Source of the DNA: Streptomyces antarcticus | GTDB lineage: Bacteria > Actinomycetota > Actinomycetes > Streptomycetales > Streptomycetaceae | Assembly (NCBI RefSeq): GCF_026627255.1 | Contig: NZ_JAPNLM010000004.1 | Coordinates: 199,589-263,588 of the forward strand | Reading direction: 5' to 3' | DNA: 64,000 bases | Part shown: one piece after another, positions 63,494 to 64,000 of the stretch | Layout: every line of letters starts with the position of its first letter | How positions within the stretch are numbered: position 1 is the first letter of the stretch | The notes under the pieces: model-generated | The model's input: the letters and a program-made list of their open reading frames with translations, nothing else | Database searches by the model: none | Told to the model about the DNA's origin: nothing | Made by a program: the position numbers and the translations under genes

Positions 63494-64000
63494 GTGACCC
63501 CCTCCCTGGCGAGCCCCGCGCCGCCCACCGCCACCCGCCCGCGCCGGGCGCTGCTCGCGGGCTCGGCCGGCAACTTCGTCGAGTGGTACGAGTTCGGCGT
63601 GTACGGCTGCTTCGCCACGGTCATCGCCGCCCACTTCTTCACCCCCGCCACGGCCTCCGGCAGCGGTGGCGCCGGGCCGCTTATCGCCACGTACGCCTCC
63701 TTCGCGCTGGCCTTCTTCTTCCGACCCGTCGGCGCCCTGCTGTTCGGCCGGCTCGGCGACCGCGTCGGCCGCCGTCCCGTCCTGGTCCTCGTCATCGGCC
63801 TGATGACGTGTGCCACCACCCTGATCGGCCTGCTTCCGACCCAGGCGACGGCCGGCGCGGCCGCCCCGTGGCTGCTCACCCTGCTGCGCGCCCTCCAAGG
63901 CCTCTCGGCCGGAGGGGAGTTCGGCGGCGCCGTGGCCCTGATGACCGAATGCGCGCCGCCCGGGCGACGCGGCCGCTACGGCGCCTGGCAGTCGTTCACC
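63494..64000 (+). CDS. MHS-family MFS transporter (partial, cut by window edge)
   Basis: The frame from the GTG at 63494 runs open to the window end, 169 codons. It has GNFVEWYEFGVYGCF, the metabolite:H+ symporter signature, and GRLGDRVGRRPVL (loop 2-3), then GLSAGGEFGGAVAL. It imports a carboxylate or compatible solute such as proline betaine with protons. Confidence 0.9.
   Translation, partial: MTPSLASPAPPTATRPRRALLAGSAGNFVEWYEFGVYGCFATVIAAHFFTPATASGSGGAGPLIATYASFALAFFFRPVGALLFGRLGDRVGRRPVLVLVIGLMTCATTLIGLLPTQATAGAAAPWLLTLLRALQGLSAGGEFGGAVALMTECAPPGRRGRYGAWQSFT

Overview
The window is high-GC actinomycete DNA, almost certainly a Streptomyces chromosome. The coding frames have a strongly G/C third position, GTG and TTG starts are common, and many genes overlap by four bases (GTGA or ATGA). 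A rodlin gene (31567-31980) and a short chaplin gene (58172-58411) encode aerial-hypha coat proteins typical of Streptomyces. No rRNA, tRNA, CRISPR array, complete insertion sequence or phage is visible. The many eroded genes and lineage-variable functions suggest an accessory or arm-like region, but this is inference.

Layout. 50-1197: DUF305 lipoprotein and DUF6153 protein. 1924-2916: repeat/membrane protein. 2977-6563: a phenolic-lipid type locus (type III polyketide synthase, ICMT-like methyltransferase, FAD oxidoreductase, divergent UbiA prenyltransferase). 6572-9183: PHP-domain protein, a small gene preceded by a chain of 17-bp repeats, and the OhrR/Ohr peroxide-defence pair with its operator. 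9255-13975: FAD monooxygenase, von Willebrand A protein plus partner, iron-permease-like protein. 14083-15173: a divergent SDR/TetR pair that has lost both 5' ends. 15581-24161: DD-carboxypeptidase with a very long acidic tail, cupin, acyltransferase, oleate hydratase, lipoprotein, PhzF and GNAT enzymes. 24701-25476: debris of a two-component system and an ABC ATPase. 25606-27332: a DGPF/YciI protein coupled to an ECF42-type sigma factor. 27397-33970: serine hydrolase, DUF4230 protein, a roughly 190-bp MITE-like element, acyl-CoA ligase, rodlin, and broken LysR and MMPL genes. 34231-40336: isochorismatase-like hydrolase, a secreted fusion of two metallopeptidases, LysR regulator, methyltransferase.

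The most notable system is the nine-gene operon at 40533-51225. It encodes an ATP-grasp ligase, a DUF364 (putative metal-chelation) protein, a cysteine-synthase-like PLP enzyme, an enolase-superfamily epimerase, an MFS exporter, and a complete nickel/peptide/opine-type ABC importer. Almost every junction is a 4-bp stop/start overlap. Upstream lies an AT-rich palindrome resembling a Zur (Fur-family) box between plausible -35 and -10 elements. I infer a metallophore pathway, possibly for zinc: synthesis of a small amino-acid ligand, export, and re-import of the metal complex. I do not recognise it as a characterised cluster.

The last part (51412-64000) holds an acyltransferase-3 protein, an orphan antitoxin-like protein, a tyrosine phosphatase, a truncated HflX-N-like gene, an endonuclease/phosphatase-fold protein, an L,D-transpeptidase, a Sua5/YrdC protein, the chaplin, a type II NADH dehydrogenase-like protein, an SRAP protein, a semialdehyde dehydrogenase, a second ATP-grasp protein, and the start of an MHS/MFS transporter cut by the window edge. 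Eight loci in 64 kb are clearly broken, which is a high density of decay.
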